This document shows positions 1-12,700 of a stretch of DNA of 64,000 bases, in pieces. The notes beneath the pieces are model-generated. The model was not told the origin of the DNA, searched no databases, and saw nothing but the letters and a program-made list of their open reading frames with translations. This DNA comes from Hirundichthys speculiger (taxonomy: Eukaryota > Chordata > Actinopteri > Beloniformes > Exocoetidae). Position 1 is the stretch's first letter. The number at the start of each line of letters is the position of its first letter. The stretch spans positions 186,001 through 250,000 of the forward strand of contig JAGFBZ010000169.1 of NCBI GenBank assembly GCA_018398805.1, written 5' to 3'. A program made the translations under genes and the position numbers.

Positions 1-353
1 TCTTTTTTAAGAAACAAAAAGCCTGTAATACTGGCGCCTTGATATAAATTGTGCATGTTACGTAGTCTCCTTGATATCTCTTCTTTTATTATCGTTGTTT
101 TTTTAAAGAAAAGAAACAGGAAATGTCACGTTATTGTCGACCACCAACATCCGGTCCACTGAACACATCTGGGCATGCGCGGGCCATAGCAACCAGGCCA
201 TAGCAACCAGGCCAAAGGGGAAAACAAACGCCACGCCGATATCGAGAATAATTGTGATAGTTTTCAGTATAAAAATGTTAAGGATTAATCGATTATTAAT
301 CATTAATTCTCCCGACGATCGAAGAATAAATCTCGACCAAATGCCCATCCCTA
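1..353 (-). mobile_element. hAT-like non-autonomous element B, truncated by window edge
   Basis: This is the inverted sibling of the element at 5233-6085. It ends at ATGCCCATCCCTA (341-353) and continues left of the window. It has no convincing coding capacity; the short open frames here recur in the sibling because the repeat is shared. Confidence 0.8.
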
Positions 354-723
354 GTGTGTGTATATTTATTTTTTTTCAGAAGCTTAAGTTTTTCTTTTAT
401 TTTGTGAAATTCCTTTGCAATTTTCAGAAAAATTGTGTGCATTGAATGTTAGTTGTGGAAAAGCAGTAGAATGAGTAGAAAGGCTAAAACAGTGTCATTT
501 AAACCGTGTTGTATTCGCATAGTAATCCCGTTATAGTTGCTCGGATATCAACTGGATCGGTACCAACTACTCCGTCATTTTTTTTTAGTCTGCGGTTGTG
601 AAAACAGCTGGAGTTTATGTTCATCAGATTGCTCTCTTTTTGCTTCCTGTGACACCGTTTGATACTTTTGCTTTCCAGTCATGATGCTGCCATTTTAAAT
701 TGTCCTTTTTTCTCTTTTTCCAG
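354..723. other. uxs1 intron 1 remnant
   Basis: This A+T-rich intronic sequence precedes the exon 2 acceptor, with a pyrimidine-rich tract at the end. I see nothing else recognisable. Confidence 0.6.
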
Positions 724-751
724 CTGTTTGGGGAACATATACAAACATGAG
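724..751 (+). CDS. uxs1: uxs1 exon 2 (28-bp microexon)
   Basis: The exon follows TTTTTCCAG and is followed by GTAAAG. It starts on the second base of a codon and encodes VWGTYTNM plus a split Arg. It matches the segment just after the UXS1 membrane helix. Confidence 0.85.
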
Positions 752-3700
752 GTAAAGTAATTATCATTCCTATTATACTTTGTGTGAAATCTATAATTCA
801 TCCTCATTATGAGACCCCACCCCCTTTTTAAGACACATCTTTAAAAAAAAGACTTGTATTGTCTTAGTACTTAGAGGTTACCAAATATGAAATAAAGCGA
901 CTACCCTGGGATTACTAATCTCTGTCATGAGCCACTCAGCAGACTGCAGTGCCCCCATATGGTCAGAAGTGATATTGCTACATGGAGTGCCTTTAATATG
1001 TTGAAACTCGCTGTTTTTCCACCAGTTTAAGGTCCATTCTTTGTGTTTCTTGGTCCCAACAGTTAGTTTCGTTTTTCTTGGTATTCTTCTCTTATGAGCT
1101 CTCAGCAGCAGATTTAATCACAAATACCGATTCAGGTAATAAATTAATCTTCTGATGCGCAAGGAATTAATTTGGCATTTTGCAGGCAGCGTCACTTGAT
1201 TGAGGGATGAGAAGTTCACACAGTTAAGTTTTGACCAGATACATCTGGTAGCTGAAGATCTTTCTGGGTGGCCGTATTCTTTAGGGGTGCGCGATAACTA
1301 TCGGACCGATAACAGGAAATTATGATGTCATTCCGATTAAGTCCGATATCACGACGAATAGCCCCGATAACATTTATATTTCTGTCAACACAGCAGTGTC
1401 TCGCTCCCTCTGAGCCTTAAATGACCGGCAGTGAATGTTATGTTCAAGTGACGTCGGCATAATCAGAAAAACGATTACTCAGTCAGGAAAATCAAGAATA
1501 CCCCCTCATGCCAGAAAACAACTCGTTAACTCGGTCATAATTTTAGTAGTTGCTGACTTTAATTGATATTCACAGTATTTTCCCTCATGTTACACATAAA
1601 AAAGAAAAAATAGAAAAGGCTGAAAGAACAACGAGCAAACGAGGGAACGTGGGAATTTACGTTACACCTTGAATGCAGCCTGCAGCACAGCGCTGATCAC
1701 AAAATCCAAAACATGGCGGCGTGGAACTTCGTTAAAGTTTCAGAAGAAGAAGATAGTTGGTGGTTATTTGTGACGAATCCTCCGAGTGAATTCTACGAGG
1801 AGGGAAGCACAAGCTTTAATACGTAAAACCTGATCAGCCACCTACAACATTACAATCACTTCCATGGAGTTTTGAAATCACGCTAACGTGAGCTAACGGA
1901 AGCTAATGCTAACGTGCGCAAGCCAGCAGCAGTCTCTCCTCTCCCTCATCTCTCATCTAAAGCTTCAATGAGATTAAAAAAAAAAAGCCAAAAACTACTG
2001 AACCTCATTTATTTTAATTAAAGGTATTAATTTAAATGGAACCACAAGTCAAAATCCTTTAAATGTTAATATTTTTCAGTTAGTAATTCTGATGCATGTA
2101 TTTCCATCAGTTCAAGGAGCCTTTATTTTTATATCAGTCAGTAATGAACCTTATTTAAGTTGATGTGAGATATCAAATAGGTTTGTTTGATAGATTTATG
2201 AAAATGTTTGAGAAGCTTGACAATAGTTTTTTTTTTTGATCGTCTGTCAGTGGATTAAACTGTCTAATCAGGATTCGTAACACGAGGATGGCTTATCTCT
2301 GTGAAGTCTGAATTTGTAGGAGGAGTGGGAGTCTAATGACATGATTTTCTACATTGTAATTTTTAATCTTAATCTCTTTCATGTTGCGTAGCTTTATCTG
2401 GTTAATTAATCAATCCTGATAAGTGTCTGAAGCCCATCTCGACAACAAATAACAAATGCTCGTCTCTAAAAGATTATAGACACACAGTCCTGCTTACGTC
2501 TCGATTTTGAGTCAAATATTTGATGAGATTAAGCTGTTAGAAGCAGACTGACATGAAATTAATATATTTTTTATGTTTTATGAGTTTAGTAAAGGCCATG
2601 TGAAAAAGGGATGATCGGTTATTTCAGCTGAGGTAACTTCATTCATTTTCATTCATTCAGTTGTTTAAATCTTCACAACGGCGGAGGTGCTTTGAGAGCT
2701 TTTAACTACCGGTAAACCGTCATCGGTTCCGGTGAAAGTTGGTACCAAACGGCTGATAAAACTAGAGGACAAACTGCGCTGCCATCAGATGTGTTACGCA
2801 ATCCTGAAGTTAAATTCAGACGTGCTCGGTAGCCGACTGTCCATACGTGCTCACAAATAGTTTAATTTCAGTTACCAGCATCAGGTGTAGAAGTTGTCTT
2901 GACAACCACTTAAAAGGGGTTATTTTCTGTTTCTTATGATTCATGTTTTCGTAGGAAGCTCATACATGTAATTGACCGAATCAGTTCCAGGTGTGTCCAG
3001 CTGTGCTCTGCAGAGATGAGGTTTGGTTTACAGGGTGGTTGTGGGAAATCATCAGACCAGTCTGGATCTGCTGCTCCTGTTTATGGAAAATGCTGTTCCT
3101 GTGTTTGATTCATCGTTAATATACACCGGTAGTTTGTTAAATCTGTGTCATCGTACAGAATTACGTTTATAGAAACATTTATTCTGAAACCTGAGTGTGT
3201 TGGAGGAGTTTTATTCCTCAATTTCTGCTGTTAATATCTGAGTTGGGGTCCTGTTTGAACACATATAAAAAAAAAAAAAAAAAAGCTTTTTTATCTTCTG
3301 ATGTTGTGTTTGACACCCCCACCCTCATGTCTTGTTATTTCTCTTTTTGTAGATCATTGCAGGAACCTGGAGATATGAAGATTGAGCAGAAAATTGATGA
3401 AGTGAGTTTGACGCAGAAAGCTTTTATCACCTTTCTATTGTATTTATTTATTTATTTATTTTTTTACTTGCATTTTTATTAATTTTTAATTTTACAACCA
3501 AAAATGTAGCATACAGCGTCAGTTAACCAGTTAATTTGAATTTCAGCAGGTACGAATCAGGTCTGAAAAACCGGCAGAGCTTCATTTATTTGTGATTATT
3601 TGTGATCGCCAGCATCAAACGCCTCAGTCGGACCTGCTGATGTCATTTAGATTAACCCTCCTGATGTCCTCAGCTTCAAAAATGATAAAAATGATCCACC

Positions 3701-6700
3701 CACGCCGAAGCCCTAAAATGAAACGTCTTCACTTAGTTTTAAATGTCAAATCTGCTTGACGTGAGGAAACAACCTGTCATTCATCAGAGACGGTGTGAAT
3801 ATCTGAGTTTTCCACTTTTCATCGTGCAGAAACGCCACCACCACAAAAACACAGAAGTGGATATTCATTAGTTTTATTTCTGAAGATGCTGCAAAGGTGG
3901 TTATTGAGGTTTTTCAGCAGGAGTCATTTTTGAAAGCATTTTCTTGAAGGCACCTCCGGATGGAGCCACTTTAAAGTTAAACGTTCAACGTCTGTCACGC
4001 TTTCTAGAGAATGATGGAGTTTGATAACTGCGAGTCAAGTCTGGAGTAACAGTCGATGAATAGCTTCTGTTCAGAAGTGTCTTCAATAAAATGCATTCAA
4101 AACTAGTGATTCGCGCGATTAGTCGTCTAACCGATTAAACGTCCGCCCACTTTCTAGTCGGCACCAGAAATATTAGTCGTTTAAACCAATTGGTGTTTTA
4201 TTCATGTACAAGGCCACTTACCTGTGATACAGCCGCCCGCCACTAGTCGGGGCTACAGAGCCGTCAGACAGCAGTCCTCCTCTCCGCGGAAATGCTCGAG
4301 TAGACTGGAGTTTTAAAACGGCACGGTGGGAAGATGGTCTCGCTAAACCAGCGCGGTTTGGCGGTACTTTAATCTAGAAAATGAAAACAAGGTAGTATGT
4401 AGACTGAGTCAGAAACAACTAGCATACAATCACTCGACTGGAGCAATGCGCAACCACATTCGACTCAAGCATTTGGATGTTAATCTGCACGAGACGACGG
4501 CTGCTGATGCTAGCGGTGCTGATGCTAGCGGTGCTGATGCTAGCGGTGCTAATGCTAGCGGTGCTAGCCACACTCAGGCCGATTTGACATTGTTTACCCG
4601 GAGACGTGTTCTCCCGTCCGGTCTGAGAGATTTTAGATGTTTGTTTAATTTTACACTCATATTGAACTGCGCATAGAGCTTAATAATTCAGCAGCAATTT
4701 ATCTTTTTTAGATGTTACATTATTTGTTAACTTTAAGTGAGTTTTTGTCGGATGTGCAGGGTTTATATTCATACTGCACGGCGCAAAATGCTGCTCGTTT
4801 CGGTTGAAATTTAATTATAATTTAGATGTTTTATTAACTTGAAAGTGAATTAAAGCTATAATTTTTGTCGGATAATCTGCAAGATTCAATGTTCAATTTT
4901 GGTGGTTAACGTTTGACTGAGTTGCCTTCATGTTCACATTCATTCATACTGCACGGTGCAAAGTGTCTCGTACTTCAGCGGCATTTAAAATCCGACATGG
5001 TTGTTGAACATTGTGATTAAAGGCTTAAAGAGCTCTTGTTACACACAATATTTTTGGGACAATGTTTCAAATTCTGTTTCGATGTTTCAATGAATTGTGC
5101 TAAATTTTCACTGTTTTCTGAGTGTTTTCCTTTTTTTTTTTTAGACTAGTCGACTAGTCTTAATTAAAATTTTTGTTTAGTCGACAGGGAAATTAGTCGC
5201 CAGGAACATCCCTATTAAAAACTACTCTGCACTAGGGATGGGCATTTGGTCGAGATTTATTTGTCGATCGTCGGGAGAATTAATGATTAAAAATCGATTA
5301 ATCATTAACATTTTTATATTGAAAACTATCACAAATATTCTCGATATCGGCGTGACGTTTGTTTTCCCCTTTAGCCTGGTTGCTATGGCCTGGTTGCTAT
5401 GGCCCACGCATGCCCAGATGTGGTCAGTGGCCCGGATGTTCGTGGTCGACAATAACGTGACATTTCCTGTTTCTTTTCTTTAAAAAACAACGATAATAAA
5501 AGAAGAGATATCGAGGAGACTACTTAACAAGGACAATTTATATCAAGGCGCCAGTATTACAGGCTTTTTGTTTCTTAAAAAGATGCACTTGTTGTGTGCT
5601 CGATGTGCGCTGCAGCTCCTTCTGGTCCGTGCTAACACCGAGTTGAGGCTAGGCTAGGCTAGGCTAGGCTAGGCTGATGATGAACCGCCTCCACCGTCCT
5701 TTACAAGGCTTGGATCCGCGTTGTTCAAGTGTTACATTATTGTCGTTGTCGATTAATTGTATTTGTAATTAGCATTGCAGTGATTGCAGTACACTTGGTC
5801 ATTTTCTAAACTAAAATGGTTCCACGCCACACTTCACCGCAGACCGCTTCATGATTAGGCGATGACCTACAGAAGCTCGCATGTAACAACTGAGGCCAGC
5901 CAGGGTACGATGGTGAAATGTTGCCCCCTGGTGGCAAATTTCTATCGGTGGCACAGTGAAATGCATCGCATTGTTTGAGGACGTGCACTGATAACCTACA
6001 TTCGGATTGTTTAAAAAAAAAAATGTCCTCGACCAAATTTTTAATGATCAATCATCGATTTATCGATTAATTATGCCCATCCCTACTTAGAATATTAATA
6101 CAAGCGGCTGAAAAATCGATACTCTCTGGGGAAATAAAATATCGATATTAGGGCTGGGCAAGTTAACGTTTTATTATCGCGTTAACCCATTAATTTAATA
6201 ACGCCGACATTTGTTTTATCACGTGTTAACGCATGTTGCTCACGTGCTTTTATTTTGAAAAGTCTGTTACTGGCTGCTGCGGAACCGGAAAATAATTGGC
6301 AGGTAAACATGCAGACATGGACAACGGTAAAAATCAGTGAACTTTACAGTTCAGGTAGCAACATTAACAATTCTGTCTAAAAAAAAAAACTTTCAAACCC
6401 TTTGTTCAAGACGATGGCGTCATTCCTCCATGTTCCATCAGATCTGCTCCATGTGTTCACTGTCCTGCTGTTCTCTAGCTGGTTACTGCAGTGCGGCTCC
6501 ATCTAGTGGCACAGATGTGTAATGACAACAGAAAGTCCAGTCCTCCATTATAAAACAAAGCCATTTCTGGGTCACGTAAACCAGACAATAAAATATTAAA
6601 AACAAATTCAGTCCCCTGGCCTGTTTGCTAAAATTGAAATATAAAAAAACAGACATTTTTTTTTTGTGTTTTTTGTGTTAGATTAAAAAACAAACAAAAA

Positions 6701-9700
6701 AAAAGTCACTTTTTAAATTTTTGATTGACAATTGAAAATGGAAAAAAACAAATGATACACAGATAATTACGAATTGATATAGTTACAGCAGATGGACATT
6801 TTCATTTTAAAGTTCTCTCAGGGGAGAACTGACAAGTTGAACTCCCCGTTAAAATTTTCTGCTGTTACCTCAGAAATTACCTGATTTTAATGTTATGATT
6901 GTGGCCTCTAGATTGTTAGGATTTTGTTGGTAGACTTTTTTTAATTTTTCAGAAAAAAACAGGACAATATTTATTTGACATTTTTTGAGATGAGACTGAC
7001 AAGTGCTGAATGTTAAATGTGTTTGAACAACAAACGTTATGACACTTTAGTTCATATGGCAGCAGAACACTTAAATAAAAGTGACCTTTACACTACTTTT
7101 GAATTCATTATTTTATTTTGCGTATACAATGCGATTAATCGTGATTAATCAGGGAAATCATGCGATTAATCGCGATTAAAAATTTTATCGTTGTCCAGCC
7201 CTAATCGATATGTCGCAGAATTGATAAAATCGCTCAGCTCTAATTGTTTGCTCATGTTAAAAATGTTATTTCAGCTGTAGGTCAAAAAAAAAAAATGGCT
7301 TTGAAGCATTCGCTCTCTCAACATTTTTCTCTTCATCGTAGTTTTGATAGAAGACTGTTTTCTCAACAGCTTGCAGCGGCCCTGATTATGTTTAGGGATG
7401 TTCCTGGCGACTAATTTCCCTGTCGACTAAACGAAAATTTTAATTAAGACCAGTCGACTTGTCTCAAAAAAAGGAAAACACTCAGAAAACAGTGAAAATT
7501 TAGCACAATTTATTGAAACATCGAAACAGAATTTGAAACATTGTCCCAAAAAAACAAGAGTTCTTTAAGCCTTTAATCACAATGTTCAACAACCATGTCG
7601 GATTTTAAATGCCGCTGAAGTACGAGACACTTTGCACCGTGCAGTATGAATGAATGTGAACATGAAGGCAACTCAGTCAAACGTTAACCACCAAAATAAA
7701 TAAATTGCCTCTGACACATTGAATCTTGCAGATTATCCGACAAAAATTATTGCTTTAATTCACTTTCAAGTTAATAAAACATCTAAATTATAATTACATT
7801 TCAACCGAAACGAGCAGCATTTTGCGCCGTGCAGTATGAATATAAACCCTGCACATCCGAAAAAAACTCACTTAAAGTTAACAAATAATGTAACATCTAA
7901 AAAAGATAAATTGCTGCTGAATTATTAAGCTCTATGCGCAGTTCAATATGAGTGTAAAATTAAACAAACATCTAAAATCTCTCAGACCGGACGGGAGAAC
8001 ACGTTTCCAGGTAAACAATGTCAAATCAGCCTGAGTGTGGCTAGCACCGCTAGCATTAGCACCGCTAGCATCAGCAGCCGTCGTCTCGTGCAGATTAGCA
8101 TCCAAATGCTTGAGTTCAATGTGGTTGCTCATTGCTCCAGTCGAGTGATTGTATGCCAGTTGTTTCTGACACAGTCTACATACTACCTTGTTTTCATTTT
8201 CTAGATTAAAGTACCGCCAAACCGCGCTGGTTTTGCGAGACTATCTTCCCACCGTGACGTTTTAAAACTCCAGTCTACTCGAGCGTTGCCACGGAGAGGA
8301 GAACTGCTGTCTGACGGCTCTGTAGCTCCGACTAGTGGCGGGCGGCTGTATGACAGTTAAGCGGCCTTGTACACGAATAAAACACAAATTGGTTTAAACG
8401 ACTAATATTTCTGGTGCCGACTAGAAAGTGGGCGGACGTTTAATCGGTTAGACGACTAATCGCGCGCATCCCTAATTATGTTTTTGTGCCGCGGTGCTCC
8501 AGAAGCTCTCGATGGTCGTCGGTAGTCGTCCCCCGCCCCAGAATGCATTTGTCAGACCGCCTGTAGTTAAGCCGTCGCCGCTGACGGGGGATTTCAGGCG
8601 TGTTACAGCTTCAACAGGACCGTGTGTTTTAACGCAGAGCAACAGTCAGTTCTGCTTTTCCGATGTCTACCTTGAGTTTTTGCTTTGAACCTTTTAATGA
8701 TATTTTATATCATGCACGATGGAATTAATCTTTCAACAGTCTTTCAGTGGTGAATCTGTTGTTCTGACAGAATAAACCTGTTGCTGGTTTCAAGGTTAAA
8801 ATGACTACAGTATATTTCTGAAACAGCAATATCTCTCACTTTCAACAGCATTGTAGTTAGAAAGTTTTAAAACTAATTTCAGGGATCAAATCATTTGCAG
8901 ATCTTTCCGTTCAGGGTTTCTGACTTGGCCACATCCTAATTAAATTAGCCCCTTTTTTTTTCTTTTATTATTTTTTTAATAAAGTAGAAAGAACCCATGC
9001 AGGTGTGGAAACACAGTTAAAAAGGAAACCTTTCTAACATAACGCAAACCATAATTTGTGCAATGTTGAATCAAAGTTTGAGGTTATCACAGATTACAGA
9101 TGCACCCTGAAATAATTAGTTTCATTATCAGCTTGACCTTAGAGTTTAAAGAGTTGGCCAGCCTTTAAAATCCATCACGCTGCTTTGACATTATTTTGAA
9201 GTACAAACATTAATGATGATTAGAAGTGTGTGTGGGGGGGGGGGGGTGGGGGGTGGATGTCAGTGTTTTAGGATTCTAAGCTAACACTATTAGACACTGC
9301 CACTTTGTCACTTGCTTTTAATTATTTTTGATGGAAAGCGCTAAAGTTTTAGTCCAATCTCTGCTTTTACTGTGTACAGTGAAGTGCTGATGTGGTGCTG
9401 CAGATCATTGGGTCGTTACTGCTGGATAATAATTCAAAACTGTTAAAAATTACCAGAATTCATAAAAAGGTTACTTATTTCTGACATATCAAACACCAGA
9501 TAATTATGTATTTTTATCAGTTCACTGCTGCTCATCCACAACCAGGTCACGTTTGTTTGATTCAGTCTCATCACTGCTTCATATTGAAGTTTTATGATCA
9601 TAACATTTGTGTTGAAGTCTGAGAAAGATCCACATTTAACTTGAAAAATATAAAAACCTACAAACACAGGCAGCTCCACACACGTGTAGTGTAATCCAGT

Positions 9701-12700
9701 CCAACACTGTTGTTGAATCAATCAGCTGACGTGGACTCAGGCTTGACCTCATTTATTTACAAATTAAACAATAATTTCCAGAGACAAAATAACACTGACA
9801 TAACTGTCATTTGTTAAAACTAGGGCTGGGTAACGATTAAAATTTTTAATCACTATTAATCGCATGATTTCCCTTAGTGCTGGGCGATATGGAAAAAATC
9901 ATATATCACGATATGGACTATTTTATATCACGATAACGATATATATCACGATATACCATAATAAAGTATGTTTTCAGTTATTCTCTGAAAAGTTTGACAA
10001 AAATTTCATTGCTTACTTTTCAACTTTATTTTGAAAGGACATTTAGCTGAACTGTCACAAACATACATTTTAGTGCAGCAAAAACAGGTAGGTACAGAGG
10101 TACAGTAGCTTTCACATTTTTTTAAAGTGCACAACAGTTTCTGAGAGGAAAAACACATTTTTGCACTGAAGTTCAGCTATAAAAAATAAAACAAATTATT
10201 TTTCAACTTTCTGAAATCTGTAACCTTGTAGTGCAAAGTTTGCAAACCAATATAAAGTGTCTAAAGTAAACATCAGGGTTGAAGAGAACTCTGTTTAAGG
10301 CATTAACCATGAATAAAAGTGCAAACATAAAAGGCTACTTTGTAGAAGTAGATATGTTTCTATCAAATTTATCTTTGCAGGTTATTTAATTACATATTTG
10401 CTGTAATAATTGATAAAATTAGGTCAGAAACGATAGAAACGATAGAAGAGAAATGGCACGATACACAATTTTATATCGTCCCCACAATATGTATCGTCAT
10501 ATTGCCCAGCACTAATTTCCCTGATTAATCACGATTAATCGCATTGTATACGCAAAATCAAATAATGAATTCAAAAGTAGTGAAAGGTCACTTTTATTTA
10601 AATGTTCTGCTGCCATATGAACTAAAGTGTCATAACATTTGTTGTTCAAACACTTTTAACATCAGCACTTGTCAGTAACACATATTTAGTGTAAATCTCA
10701 TCTTAAAAATGTCAAATCAAGCTTATTGCCACTGCCAGGACATTAATGTCATCCTGTTTTTATGAAAAATTGAATTGAATTGAATTGAATTGAATTGAAA
10801 ATACTTTATTAATCCCTTGCGGGAAATTCTTTCGTTGCAGTGCTCCATCCTATAAAAACAACAATATTCTACATATAAGATAAGTAAATTAACACTTTAA
10901 ATACTACACCTTACCAAGAATTAAAGATATAAGAATAACAAATTAGACAAAATAACTCTGGCCCACATGTGCAAGTCCAATGTACAAAAAATTACAAAAA
11001 ATTACAAATTTACAATTTACAAATTAGGGATTTCAGAATACCCTGTCTAATAGTAAAAGAAAAAGAAAAGTAACCTAGTGTAAACGGACAGATATATACA
11101 GTGAAATAATCCAGAGATAATACAGATTTTACAGATAAAAAAAAAAAAACAGATTTTACAAATAAAAAGTCTGCTAACAAAATCCTGAGTCACAATCAGA
11201 ACATTAAAACAGGTAATTTCTGAGGTAACAGCAGAAACTTTTAACGGGGAGTTCAACTTGTCAGTTGTTACAAATAACCTTGTTTCTGTTGAATCCTCCG
11301 TCTGGGAGAACTTTAAAATTAAAATGTCCATGTTAAAGTTCTGTAACTTTACCAATCCATGTATCATTTGTTCTTTCCATTTTCAATTGTCAATCAAAAA
11401 TTTAAAAATTAAAAAAGTGACATTTTATTTTGTTTTTCATTTTTTTTTTAATCTAACACAAAAAAAATCGGAAAAAATGCTTGTTTTTTTTATATTTCAA
11501 TTTTAGACTTGGATCAAAAATACAAAATGAAAAAAACAGGCCATGGGACTGAATTTGTTTTTAATATTTAATTGTCCGGTTTACGTGAAATGGCTTTGTC
11601 CGATGGTTCAGGTATCATGGCGGCGCTGGAATCACATACTATAATATTTGCAATATTGTGAAAATCTGAATGAAAATTCAGCTCATAAATAGATGAACCA
11701 AAGCCTCTTCAGCTCTGCGTCTCCTCAGATCGTGACGAGCACAGAATCTTCTGATGCTCATTTCCAACATTGCAGGACTTCAGGACGATATTTCAATCTA
11801 GAAGTAATATTCTTAAAAATTGAGGGTTGTTTAATAATCAAGGAACAGACTTTCTGTTGTCATTACACATCTGAGCCACTAGATGGAGCCGCACTGCAGT
11901 AACCAGCTAGAGAACAGCAGGACAGTGAACACATGGAGCAGATCTGATGGAACATCCAGGAATGATGTGATCGTCTTGAACAAAGGGATTTAAAAGTTTT
12001 TGTTGTTCAGAATTTATTTTCAAACAGAATTGTTAATATTTCTACCTGAACTGTAAAGTTCACTGATTTTACCGTTCTCCATGTCTGTTTTAGCTTGTTT
12101 ACCTGCCAATTTTCTTCCGGTTCCGCAGAAGCCAGTAACAGACTTTTAAAAAAAAAACAATTGAGCAACAAGTGTTAACACGCAATAAAATAAATGTCGG
12201 CGTACCAATGAGTTAACGCGATAATAACACGTTAACTTGCCCAGCCCTAGTTAAAATACAACTTTGCCCCAACAGTCAGATTCTAAATAAAATGAATTTT
12301 AAACTTGCAGTGGATTCACATGTAGGCGTTGTGTGCGTCGTCCGTCTCCATAGACTTTAAATGGGGCCGCTGCCGAACTGAATTGTGGGTTCCGGGCGTT
12401 GCGTCAATTAGCGCTGGGCGATATGGAAAAAAATCATATATCACGATATGGACTATTTTATATCACGATAATGTTATATATCACGATATACCAAAATAAA
12501 GTATGTTTTCAGTTATTCTCTGAAAAGTTTGACAAAAATTTCATTGCTTATTTTTCAACTTTATTTTGAAAGGACATTTAGCTGAACTGTCACAAACATA
12601 CATTTTAGTGCAGCAAAAATAGGTAGGTACAGAGGTACAGTAGCTTTCACATTTTTTTTAAAGTGCACAACAGTTTCTGAGAGGAAAAACACATTTTTGC

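Larger units (their letters stand above)
9821..12249 (-). mobile_element. hAT-like element D, copy 2, carrying two insertions
   Basis: Inverted relative to D1. The ends are TAGGGCTGGGTAACG and TTGCCCAGCCCTA, with duplications GTTAAAAC (9813-9820) and GTTAAAAT (12250-12257). It is enlarged by element F1 (9875-10514) and a LINE-tail-like insertion (about 10765-11160). Confidence 0.92.
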
